Part shown: positions 1 to 7,800 of the stretch, piece after piece | Layout of the letters: each line of letters opens with the position of its first letter | Position numbering within the stretch: the first letter of the stretch is position 1 | Source of the DNA: Collinsella sp. TF05-9AC | GTDB taxonomy: Bacteria > Actinomycetota > Coriobacteriia > Coriobacteriales > Coriobacteriaceae | Reading direction: 5' to 3' | DNA: 14,655 bases | NCBI RefSeq assembly: GCF_003438495.1 | Contig: NZ_QSSH01000039.1 | Location: 1-14,655, forward strand | Made by a program: the position numbers and the translations under genes | Notes under the pieces: model-generated | The model's input: only the letters and a program-made list of their open reading frames with translations | The model's database searches: none | Told to the model about the DNA's origin: nothing

Positions 1-96
1 ATGCCGAAATGGCGCGAAGCACGCGGTTGACAAAACTATAGAGACACGTCCCAAATTAGCTGCCCTTGCATCAATCAGTCATTTTCCAGTTCGTAA

Positions 97-118
97 ACTT
101 GTATGTATGCATACAAGT
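97..118. promoter_or_regulatory. Inverted repeat, possible operator of the ABC importer operon
   Basis: The arms acttgtatg (97-105) and catacaagt (110-118) are perfect reverse complements around a 4-bp spacer, tatg. A second register, gtatg/catac, overlaps it. The site lies in AT-richer DNA about 65 bp upstream of the first importer gene, where a repressor site would be expected. Symmetric AT-rich sites of this size are typical of dimeric GntR- or TetR-type regulators in general. No regulator gene is in the window, so the binding protein is unknown. I could not place a convincing -35/-10 pair next to it. Confidence 0.4.
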
Positions 119-137
119 GGATAGCGGCGTGCGGTAT

Positions 138-169
138 CCTGTTGAGTCGTTAGCATACGATTCAACAGG
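138..169 (+). promoter_or_regulatory. Long hairpin just upstream of the ribosome site of the binding-protein gene
   Basis: The left arm cctgttgagtcgt (138-150) and right arm acgattcaacagg (157-169) form a 13-bp stem with one G-U pair and a 6-nt loop. The 3' arm ends two bases before the aagg ribosome site (171-174) of the gene starting at 181. No T-run follows, so it is not an intrinsic terminator. It could be a DNA operator, or an RNA stem that protects the mRNA or limits ribosome access. The structure is seen directly; the role is inferred. Confidence 0.45.
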
Positions 170-180
170 GAAGGCAGATT

Positions 181-1107
181 ATGCATTCTCCCCAACAGCG
201 CGATGCGCAGCGCCAACCGGTGTGCAGCCGTCGCATCTTTCTGGGCAGCGCTCTCGCTGCGAGCGCTACCGTCGTCGCCGGCGCGCTTGCCGGCTGCCAG
301 CGTCCGTCCACGCTGGAAGTTGTTCAGCCTACGACGGGTGGCGGTCGCGACGATCTGTCCGATTCCGTGATCGGCAAGGACAAGATCCGCATTGGCATGG
401 AGGCTGCCTACGCCCCGTACAACTGGCAGGTTTCCGATGCCAGCGAGTTCACCATCCCCATCGATAACGTGCAGGGCGCCTATGCCGACGGCTACGACGT
501 GCAGATCGCCAAGGTCGTCTGCAAGGCCCTCGGCGGCGAGCCCGTCGCCGTTAAGCAGAGCTTCTCGGGTCTTATCGATTCGCTCAACAACGGCCAGATC
601 GACCTCATCATCGCCGGCATGAGCGCCACGCCCGAGCGCGAGGAGTCCGTCGGCTTTTCCGACCCGTACTTCATTGGCTACTTTGGCCTGTTCGTAAAAG
701 AGGGCTCGCCCTACCAAAACGCCACCAAGCTCAGCGGTTTTAGCGGCGCCACGGTCCTGGGCCAAAAAGACACCATGCTCGATACCGTCATCGACGAGAT
801 CCCGGGCGTCGTGCACAAAAACCCGGTCGATTCCGTCCCTACGGTGTTCTCGAACCTGCTGCAGGGCACCTGCGACGCCGTGACGTACAACACCGAGAAC
901 GAGAAGGGCTATATGGCCCAAAATCCCGGTATCGTCCCCATTCAATTTGCCGAAGGCGAGGGCTTTAAGCAGGAGGTCACGGCAAACGTCGGCTGCCGCA
1001 AGGGCTCAAAGAAGCTCCTCAAGCTTATCGACAAGGCCCTCAAGGGCATCAGCCAGGAGGAGCGCGACCAGATGTGGGACGCGTGCCTCGACCGTCAGCC
1101 GGCATAG
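181..1107 (+). CDS. Polar amino-acid ABC transporter substrate-binding lipoprotein (Tat-type signal)
   Basis: 308 residues. This is a family 3 periplasmic-type solute-binding protein (SBP_bac_3) that captures a polar amino acid outside the membrane and delivers it to the permease encoded next. The N-terminus carries SRRIFLG (16-22), then a short hydrophobic stretch and the lipobox LAGC with Cys39. It therefore reads as a twin-arginine signal followed by lipoprotein processing. The mature domain begins near residue 63 with KIRIGMEAAYAPYNW, the usual first strand and ligand loop of the family, and continues through FSGLIDSLNNGQIDLIIAGM and FSDPYF. Start ATG 181 is preceded by aagg at 171-174. 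The gene is 9 nt upstream of the permease and clearly cotranscribed. The exact substrate cannot be read from the sequence; glutamine, cystine, arginine or histidine types are all possible. Confidence 0.93.
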   Translation: MHSPQQRDAQRQPVCSRRIFLGSALAASATVVAGALAGCQRPSTLEVVQPTTGGGRDDLSDSVIGKDKIRIGMEAAYAPYNWQVSDASEFTIPIDNVQGAYADGYDVQIAKVVCKALGGEPVAVKQSFSGLIDSLNNGQIDLIIAGMSATPEREESVGFSDPYFIGYFGLFVKEGSPYQNATKLSGFSGATVLGQKDTMLDTVIDEIPGVVHKNPVDSVPTVFSNLLQGTCDAVTYNTENEKGYMAQNPGIVPIQFAEGEGFKQEVTANVGCRKGSKKLLKLIDKALKGISQEERDQMWDACLDRQPA

Positions 1108-1116
1108 GGAGGCAGC

Positions 1117-2265
1117 ATGAAGACCGTCAATCGCCTGGCCTCCTTTATCAAGGCCGACCACCGTTATGTCTACCTGGGCACGAGCGTTATCGCGGCACTC
1201 GGCCTGGCCGCGAGCCAGCGCAACCCTACACCGCTGAGCTTTTTGGCACCCACGGGCGTGTTCCAGGATTGCCTCTGGGCGATCCTGTGGGCTTGGATCG
1301 TCGTGTCGGCGGCGGCACTCGTCACCAAGCTCATGCATTGGAACGACTATCGCGAGAAGTCGCCGTTCGCGTCCGATCGCTTCCGCCGCGGCGCGCGTAT
1401 GGGCAGCTATGTCGTGGTTGCCATCGCGGCGATCTTCTTTATCGACCGCTGCGTTATGTCGTTTATCGATCTGGTGCGGGTGAGCATTGTCTCGGACTCC
1501 AATCCCAGCGACTTTCTGTCGAGCCTGGTCTACATGACCTACAAGAGTGGCGACTTCTTTATCCGCGGCATTCAGATCACCATTGCGCTCGCGTTCTTTG
1601 GCACCATCATCGCCTTCTTCCTGGCGCTGTTGCTGGTGTTCCTGCGTATCCAGACGTTTGACCGCGTGGACAACGATCTCACGTGCTTCTTTAAGAGCAT
1701 CGGCCGAGGCTTTGCGACCGTCTATTCCACCATCGTGCGCGGCACGCCCATGATGGTGCAGGGCCTGCTTATCTACTACGCGGGCTTTACCGTTCTGCGC
1801 GGCATGGGCTTCGAGACGGCGCAGGCCAACCAGATTTGGAGCACCTTCACCGCCGGCCTCGTCACCATCTCGCTCAACTCCACCGCCTACATGATGGAGG
1901 TCCTGCGCGGCGGCATCGAGTCTATCGATCCCGGCCAGGCCGAGGCAGCGCGCTCGCTGGGCCTGTCGCAGTGGCAGGCTATGCGCAAGGTCGTGTTCCC
2001 CCAGGGCATTAAAAATGCGATTCCGGCGCTCACCAACGAGCTCATCATCAATATCAAGGATTCGTCGGTGCTTTCGGTCATCGGCGTGTTCGACCTCATG
2101 TACGCCACCACCACCGTCGCCGGCGTGTACTACCGCCAGATGGAGGTCTACTGCGTGGCACTCGTGGTCTACCTGATCCTGACGCTTGTGGCGAGCCGCC
2201 TGCTCGAGGCCTTTGGCAAAAAGCTCGGCGCCGAGGCCCCGGCCACGCTGCCCAGCTCCAACTAG
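1117..2265 (+). CDS. Amino-acid ABC transporter permease (HisM/GlnP type) with N-terminal membrane extension
   Basis: 382 residues. This is the membrane channel subunit of the importer, BPD_transp_1/MetI-like fold, His/Glu/Gln/Arg subfamily. The core runs from about residue 145 to 368: a hydrophobic segment at 150-177, the family signature RGTPMMVQ at 208-215, and the EAA coupling loop at about 276-300 ([20 protein letters not shown]), which contacts the ATPase. The first ~140 residues are not part of the usual ~220-residue permease. They contain about three further hydrophobic segments (near 17-32, 52-71 and 97-118). The start ATG has agggagg at 1106-1112, overlapping the stop of the binding-protein gene. 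It probably forms a homodimer because only one permease gene is present. Confidence 0.94.
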   Translation: MKTVNRLASFIKADHRYVYLGTSVIAALGLAASQRNPTPLSFLAPTGVFQDCLWAILWAWIVVSAAALVTKLMHWNDYREKSPFASDRFRRGARMGSYVVVAIAAIFFIDRCVMSFIDLVRVSIVSDSNPSDFLSSLVYMTYKSGDFFIRGIQITIALAFFGTIIAFFLALLLVFLRIQTFDRVDNDLTCFFKSIGRGFATVYSTIVRGTPMMVQGLLIYYAGFTVLRGMGFETAQANQIWSTFTAGLVTISLNSTAYMMEVLRGGIESIDPGQAEAARSLGLSQWQAMRKVVFPQGIKNAIPALTNELIINIKDSSVLSVIGVFDLMYATTTVAGVYYRQMEVYCVALVVYLILTLVASRLLEAFGKKLGAEAPATLPSSN

Positions 2266-2287
2266 GCTCAAGACGAGGAGAATCATC

Positions 2288-3073
2288 ATGGCAGATACCG
2301 CCACTACCGGCGCTGCGGCCGCCGCGCAAAACCAAGAGCCGCTCATCCGCGTCGAGGGCCTGCGCAAGAGCTTCGGCTCGCTCGAGGTACTCAAGGGCAT
2401 CGACCTCGCTGTCAATCCCGGCGAGGTCGTCACCATCATCGGCGCCTCGGGCTCGGGCAAGTCGACCTTCTTGCGCTGCCTCAACCTGCTCGAGACCCCG
2501 GACGCGGGCCATATCTGGTTCCACGGCCAGGACCTCACGGCCGAGCGCTGCAACATCAATAAACTCCGCGAGGACATCGGCATGGTGTTCCAGGGCTTTA
2601 ACCTGTTCAACAACATGGATGTGCTCGACAACTGTACCCTCGCGCCCGTCACGCTCAAAAAGATGAGCAAGGCCGAGGCCGAAAAGGTCGCGCTAGAGCA
2701 TCTGGCAAGCGTGGGACTCGAAAAGTTCGCACACGCCGCCGTGGGTCGCCTGTCCGGCGGCCAAAAGCAGCGCGTGGCCATCGCCCGCGCCTTGTGCATG
2801 AACCCGCAAATCATGCTGTTCGACGAGCCGACCTCTGCGCTCGACCCCGAGATCGTGGGCGAGGTGCTCGAGGTCATGCGCAAGCTCGCCGCCGACGGCA
2901 TGACCATGGTCGTCGTCACGCACGAGATGGCTTTTGCCCGCACGGTGTCCGACCGCGTGGTCTTTATGGACAAGGGCGTGGTGCTCGAGGACGCCGCGCC
3001 GGCCGAGCTCTTTGGCAATCCTAAGCACCAGCGCACCCGCGAGTTCCTCTCGCGTTATCTCAACGACAAATAA
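2288..3073 (+). CDS. Polar amino-acid ABC transporter ATP-binding protein (GlnQ type)
   Basis: 261 residues, the normal length for the family. This cytoplasmic ATPase powers the importer. All nucleotide-binding motifs are intact: Walker [10 protein letters not shown] (52-60), Q-loop Gln102 in FQGFNLF, signature LSGGQ (155-159), Walker B IMLFDEP (175-181), D-loop SALD (183-186) and switch His212. The reading frame is open further upstream, but ATG 2288 is chosen because gaggag at 2275-2280 sits 7 nt before it, while the upstream codons overlap the permease. A short Ala/Thr-rich N-terminal tail (1-17) precedes the domain. The gap to the permease stop is 22 nt. It is the last gene before a strong terminator, so it ends the importer transcription unit. 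Confidence 0.96.
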   Translation: MADTATTGAAAAAQNQEPLIRVEGLRKSFGSLEVLKGIDLAVNPGEVVTIIGASGSGKSTFLRCLNLLETPDAGHIWFHGQDLTAERCNINKLREDIGMVFQGFNLFNNMDVLDNCTLAPVTLKKMSKAEAEKVALEHLASVGLEKFAHAAVGRLSGGQKQRVAIARALCMNPQIMLFDEPTSALDPEIVGEVLEVMRKLAADGMTMVVVTHEMAFARTVSDRVVFMDKGVVLEDAAPAELFGNPKHQRTREFLSRYLNDK

Positions 3074-3083
3074 TGCAAGCGAA

Positions 3084-3120
3084 CGTGGCAAAGGGACCGC
3101 CTCTTTGCCACGCTTTTTTT
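3084..3120 (+). terminator. Intrinsic terminator after the ABC importer operon
   Basis: A perfect 10-bp stem, cgtggcaaag (3084-3093) with ctttgccacg (3103-3112), has a 9-nt loop and is followed by c and seven T (3114-3120). The next base starts the ggagg ribosome site of the M20 peptidase gene. The arms resemble the gtgacaaagggac motif found at 4562 and, inverted, near 13219. Confidence 0.9.
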
Positions 3121-3130
3121 GGAGGAAGGC

Positions 3131-4558
3131 ATGGCCGAGGTTTGGCGCTTTTTTGCGCATGAGGACGATTTTGCCGATTTGGATGAGGCTGGCGCATGCG
3201 AGCGCCTGGGCCGTGTGCTGTCGTTTCCGACGATTTCGAGCATGGATGCCGAGGCGGTGGACTGGCAGCCGTTTGTCGATCTGCGCGCCTATATGCAGCA
3301 GGCCTGGCCGCGCGTGTTTGCGGCGGGCGAGGTCGAGCTCATCGACCATTCGCTGCTCGTGACGCTTGCCGGCACCGACCCCGCCCTCAAGCCGGTCATG
3401 CTCATGGGTCACATGGACGTGGTCCCCGTGGTGCCGGGCACCCAGACAGACTGGACGTACGATCCCTTTAGCGGGCACGTGGACGACACCTATATTTGGG
3501 GTCGCGGCGCCATCGATATGAAAGACCAGGTTGCGGGCATCTTGGAGGCCGTTGAGTATGCGCTGGCGCACGGCTGGCAACACGAACGAACGCTGCTGCT
3601 GGCCTTTGGCCAGGATGAGGAGACCACGCAGTACGGCGCGGGTGCCATTGGTCGCGCGCTCGAGGAGCGTGGCGTTGAGCTTGAGTACCTGATCGACGAG
3701 GGCGACTATCGTATCGTTGCGGCTGCCGAGTACAGCGCAGGTGAGGGTTGGCTTATGCATGCCGATCTTGCCGAGAAGGGCTATGCCGATATCGTGCTCA
3801 GGACGAAGAGCGAAGGCGGGCATTCTTCCAACCCTTACGGCGGCACGTCGCTCGAAGTGCTCAGCCGCGCTATTGCCGCGATTTGCGATATCGAGTGGCC
3901 GGCGCGTGTGACCGACCTGCTTGCCGCGCAGCTCGTCGAGCTGGGGCTTTATACCGCAGACGAGATTGCTGCCAGCAAGGATGCCATCGTGCGCGACTGC
4001 CTCGCCAGCAAAAAGCTGTACCCGCTTGTAACCACCACCTGCGCGCCCACGCAAATCGAAGGCGGCAGTACCGGTGCCAACGTAATGCCGCAGGATATGT
4101 GGGCCAATATCAACTTCCGCATGCTCGAGGGCACGAGCGTGGCCGATGTCGTGGCCTGCTGCCGCGAGGCCGTTGCCACCGCTGGGCTCGCTGGCCGAGT
4201 CGAGGTCGAGCTGGGCCCCGGCAGCTCCGAGCCCTCGCCGTCCCCGCGCGTGGGCGGTCCGGGGCTCGCGGCCGTTCGCGCCATCGCCGCCCGCTATTTC
4301 CGTGATCCCAAGGGGACGGAGGAAAACGGATCGTCTGCGGTGGGCCAAGAGCCGATCAGCATCGTGCCCTCGACCGTGATTGGCGCAACCGATGCCGCCA
4401 ACTACCAGCGCATTTGCCGCGAGTGCATCCGCTTCTCCGCCTTTGTGGTCGACGATGACGAATGCGACCGCGGCGTCCACGGCACCAACGAGCGCATCAC
4501 CCGTCGCGCCTACCTCCAAGGCACCCGCTTCCTCATCGCCCTGCTCCGCACGCTCTAG
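3131..4558 (+). CDS. M20-family metallopeptidase (carboxypeptidase S/PM20D1-like)
   Basis: 475 residues. This is a dinuclear zinc hydrolase of the M20 family, predicted to cleave peptide or N-acyl amino-acid bonds in the cytoplasm; no signal peptide is seen. Metal and catalytic motifs are present: MGHMDVVPV (His94, Asp96), GRGAIDMKD (Asp129, bridging), FGQDEE (Glu163 as base, Glu164 as ligand), IDEGD (around Asp189) and a C-terminal HGTNER (His450). EGGHSS (228-233) marks entry to the lid/dimerisation domain. The final block GATDAANY...IRFSAF...HGTNER aligns in style with the CPS1/PM20D1 branch rather than DapE or PepT. In relatives the residues after GGTD include a basic one that helps hold the substrate; here they are Ala-Ala-Asn. 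Start ATG 3131 has ggagg at 3121-3125; an upstream in-frame TTG (3119) lies inside the terminator T-run and is rejected. The substrate is unknown. Confidence 0.88.
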   Translation: MAEVWRFFAHEDDFADLDEAGACERLGRVLSFPTISSMDAEAVDWQPFVDLRAYMQQAWPRVFAAGEVELIDHSLLVTLAGTDPALKPVMLMGHMDVVPVVPGTQTDWTYDPFSGHVDDTYIWGRGAIDMKDQVAGILEAVEYALAHGWQHERTLLLAFGQDEETTQYGAGAIGRALEERGVELEYLIDEGDYRIVAAAEYSAGEGWLMHADLAEKGYADIVLRTKSEGGHSSNPYGGTSLEVLSRAIAAICDIEWPARVTDLLAAQLVELGLYTADEIAASKDAIVRDCLASKKLYPLVTTTCAPTQIEGGSTGANVMPQDMWANINFRMLEGTSVADVVACCREAVATAGLAGRVEVELGPGSSEPSPSPRVGGPGLAAVRAIAARYFRDPKGTEENGSSAVGQEPISIVPSTVIGATDAANYQRICRECIRFSAFVVDDDECDRGVHGTNERITRRAYLQGTRFLIALLRTL

Positions 4559-4572
4559 AATGTGACAAAGGG
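4558..4572 (+). repeat. 15-bp element, left copy of an inverted pair flanking the adhesin-ATPase segment
   Basis: The sequence gaatgtgacaaaggg begins on the last base of the M20 stop codon. Its exact reverse complement is at 13219-13233. The core gtgacaaagggac also resembles the 5' arm of the importer terminator (gtggcaaagggac, from 3085). A small hairpin, ccgat/atcgg (4579-4591), follows. It may be one arm of a dispersed palindromic or terminator-like repeat of this genome rather than a mobile-element end. Confidence 0.5.
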
Positions 4573-4622
4573 ACTGAGCCGATTTCATCGGTAATGAGAC
4601 AAAAACTGTCATAGAAAAAGAC

Positions 4623-4634
4623 TAAGATATCTTA
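4623..4634. promoter_or_regulatory. 12-bp perfect palindrome in the adhesin leader
   Basis: taagatatctta reads identically on both strands. It lies in the AT-rich part of the 4559-4744 leader, where the adhesin promoter should be. It could be an operator or include a -10-like element (taagat), but no -35 at a fitting distance was found. Between here and the ribosome site at 4735 there is a GC-rich imperfect stem, about 4689-4717, with arms tgcctcggc and gcccgggca. Confidence 0.25.
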
Positions 4635-4744
4635 AGAGACATATGCTGGGGTTGGTATTCCTTGAACGACTGCGGGCATGTGCCAGACTGCCTCGGCCCC
4701 CGGGGAGCGCCCGGGCAGGTCGCCGTGTGACTGGGGAGGAAATT

Positions 4745-4822
4745 ATGCAGGAGCTCAGAGAGACGACGTCTCGACTCGTGAATATTGCTACCGGGGGGGT
4801 GTCTAAGCAGGGAATTTCCTAG
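4745..4822 (+). CDS. Short leader ORF (25 codons) or alternative start of the giant adhesin
   Basis: ATG 4745 is preceded by ggagga at 4735-4740, by far the best ribosome site in this leader. As sequenced, the frame ends at TAG 4820-4822 after 25 codons, beginning MQELRETTSRLVNIATGG. The G7 tract 4793-4799 lies inside it at codons 16-19. Removing one G (or adding two) joins this frame to the adhesin ORF without any stop. It would then read GGCLSREFPSEH and run on into MSYGRRRG, adding a 37-residue N-terminal extension before Met 4854. In the sequenced state it would act as a leader peptide ending 31 nt before ATG 4854. No homologue is recognised. Whether it is an independent peptide or a switchable start is the open point. 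Confidence 0.5.
   Translation: MQELRETTSRLVNIATGGVSKQGIS
4793..4799 (+). other. G7 homopolymer between the strong start and the adhesin frame (candidate slippage site)
   Basis: Seven consecutive G follow cc in the leader ORF. This is the only G or C run of this length I noticed in the window. The ATG at 4745 is in a different frame from the adhesin (4854). A net change of -1 or +2 in the tract places them in one frame. DNA slippage, RNA polymerase slippage or +1 ribosomal slippage would have the same consequence. From memory, G-tract variation controls sortase-dependent pilus genes in bifidobacteria, another actinobacterial group. Confidence 0.55.
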
Positions 4823-4853
4823 TGAACACCGGCCGCGCGAGCGGTGGTCCGTC

Positions 4854-7800
4854 ATGTCTTATGGCCGTCGTCGCGGGCTGCGCCCGGTCTCGCCATATGC
4901 GATTGTTCTGGCCCTCGCCATCGCGCTGACGGCGAGTTTCTTCCTGCCGCTTCGTGCCGAGGCGGCAATTTCGGACCACACGGTTCCGACGATTTCGCCT
5001 TCGGGGACAACAATCAACCTGTTTGATTACTGGGTGAATCCCGATGACCGTCTGTCGGTTTCCGGCAGCGGCGGCGTCAACGCAGGCCACAAGTTCCAGT
5101 TTAACGACGGCAAGGGTGATAGGCCGCTCAACCAATGGACGGGCGGCACGAGCCCGCGGCCCGGCATCGTCAACAACACGCTTTCAGACGGCTACCCGAA
5201 GCTTTCCGAAGCCTTGGGCGACGAGTCCCTCGACTACCTGTTCGATTCCTCTGCCCAGACCGGCAAGACGTCCCATTTTGGCGTGACGGGCCTCCTCAAG
5301 GTTCAGGGCGGCTACTACGTCTATGACAGCTCCGAAAACTACGCAGCCTACAACGCTGACAAGAATGCCTTCGACATCTATGACACCGGGGGCATTGGCA
5401 ATTCGTCCCACCAGGGTCAGTTCTTCCCGTTCGACGCGGCAGACGAGGTGTTCAATGAGGAAAACGGCTGGCTCGTCCAAAACGGCATCACGGCAGACAA
5501 CACCGGTAATTCGAGCTACAACGGCGGCAAGCCCGTCAACCACCACTTCGGCCTCTCAATGTCCACGCGATTCGTGCAGCCCAACGGCGGCCTGACGAAC
5601 GATGGCAAGCCCATGACCTTCGAGTTCGCCGGCGATGATGACGTCTGGGTGTTCATCGACGATGTCCTCGTGGGTGATATCGGCGGTATTCACGACCGGG
5701 CGAGTCTGAGCATCGACTTTCAAACGGGCGACATTAAGGTGAACGGCAATAACGACGGCACGCTGCTGAGCAAGTACCGGGCGGCAAATAAGGACACTAC
5801 TTCGGGCTTTGCCGGCAACACCTTCAAAGACAGCACCAACCACACCCTCAAGTTCTTCTACCTGGAGCGCGGCGCCCTCTACTCCAACATGGAGCTCAAG
5901 TTCAACCTCGTGACGGTGCCCGAGTCCGACATCATCAAGTTCGACCAGGACGGCAAGTTCGTACAGGGCGCCGAGTTCAAGCTCTATAAGACCGACAAAG
6001 ACTTCAAGACCGAGGGCAAGCTCCTCGGCTCTGGCACCACGGACGAGGCCGGCCACCTAACGCTCACGAACGACGTGGACAACGGCGTCATCAACTTCGA
6101 CGATCTCTACGAGGACTCCGGCAGCAAGTACTACCTCCTGAAGGAGACGCGTGTGCCCGAGGGATATCGCTCGAGTCTCACGGCGACGGATGGCAGCATG
6201 CAGCTCGAGTACGTGCCCACGAGCGACAAGGACGCCGCGGGCGGCGTCATCATTAACCGCGGCGGTATGGACGCGGACAGCGCCGTGTGGCAGACGGGTG
6301 CGTTCGCCGGCGCGAAGGAGACCATCACCGCGCCGTCGACCGTGTACAAGGCGAACGATGACTTGGCGCAGCCAGGCGAGCCCGTTGACATGGAGCACGG
6401 CACCCTGTTCGCAGTGGTTCTCAAGCGCGATAAAAGCAAGAACGCTGATGCTACCAATCAGAACGCCTGGTACGCCGTGTCGGGCGACCCGACGAAGGGG
6501 TACGCCCTCGCAGACACCCCGGGCGTGGCCGGCGCCATCAAGGCGGCGAAGGCGGAGCCGCATGTCTTCACGCTCAACACAAGCGGCCAATATCAGGTGG
6601 AGATTTCAGATCTGCCCGGCGACATCTCCAAGTACTACTACCTGCTGCCAGAGGCGGACCGTGCTCAGGATGCCGAATACGCGGTGGGTATCTACTACAC
6701 GAAGGAAAATTCCGTTGCCAAGGCGGGGCCGGAAAACACGGTTCACGTGTTCAGCGATGACCTTTCCGATGGCAATGTGAACTTTCAGCGGCAGTTCGCC
6801 ACGCGCTTGCTCGTCACGAACATCCAGAATCGCCTGTTCGTGCAGAAGACCGATACCGAGGGCAAGCCCGTTGACGGGGCGAAGTTCGGCCTGTACAAGG
6901 CCGATCAGGTGAAAATGGACGCGAACGGCAAGGTCATGCTCAATGGCGAGCAGACCCCCTTTGACACCCTGACGACGGGGTTGGTCGGCAACCCGGTTCC
7001 GCTCGAAGGTGCGGGCATATTCCCGAATACGAGCGACGGTAACAGGCCGCTCGTGAAGGGGACCTACTTCCTAAAGGAGGTCTCGGCGCCCAAGGGCTTC
7101 CTGCTTAACGACACGCTCACCAAGGTGATTGTGGACGATTACGGCGTCCATGCCGATGCTGGTACGGCCGATGACGGTGTTTCGACGTTCGTGGGCCCGG
7201 GCGCGCTCATGAAGAGCCTGGGCCAGTTTGGCGCAGAGGGCGACATCGACAACACGCTCACGTGGATCAAGGGCCAGCGCCAGACGTCCGACGGGACGCT
7301 CGACGGCAACGACAACCTTTTCTGGAACAATGACGCCAAGGGCGGCGAGGATGAGGTGCACCTCAAGTACGGCGCCAACGGACGTGTCTACCAGTATGGG
7401 CCCACCGTGGAAGGCAAACCTTATCGCTTGGAGACCGAGACGGGCTGGATACGTATGGGCATCACGCAGGACGCGCCTGGTGACACTAATGCGAAGGGCG
7501 CCCGTGCCAATCTGGACGACATGAATTTGAACGCCCTGTTTACAGGTGCCACCTGCGTGCGCGTGGCGAACGAACGCGAGGCGAGCCTCGAGGTGACGAA
7601 GAAGGTTGCCCTGCCCGATGGCCTGACGGGCAATAAGGACGCGGAGTTCACCTTCAAGTTCACCGTGCCCGAGGGGAAGACCTACAAGGCTGCAGTGTTC
7701 AAGAACGCTGGGGCCGGAAAGCAAGCCGGCGACGTGTTCGATTTGAAGAACGGCGACACCCATGCTATCAAGGCCGACGAGACGATTCGCGTGTACGGTC

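Noticed and set aside
27..57. Promoter with a perfect TTGACA at 27-32
   Set aside because: No acceptable -10 hexamer occurs 16-19 bp downstream (ccaaat or similar at best), so it was not called.
2..121. Frame open from the window edge to TAG 119-121, possibly the end of an upstream gene
   Set aside because: The translation is short and unrecognised, GC is low and it runs through the inverted repeat at 97-118; more likely non-coding.
4623..4744. Known riboswitch in the adhesin leader
   Set aside because: GC-rich stems are present, but no conserved core of a riboswitch class could be recognised.
4785..4853. TTG 4785 as the adhesin start
   Set aside because: No ribosome site precedes it. The extension is better explained by the upstream ATG 4745 via the G tract, or is not translated.
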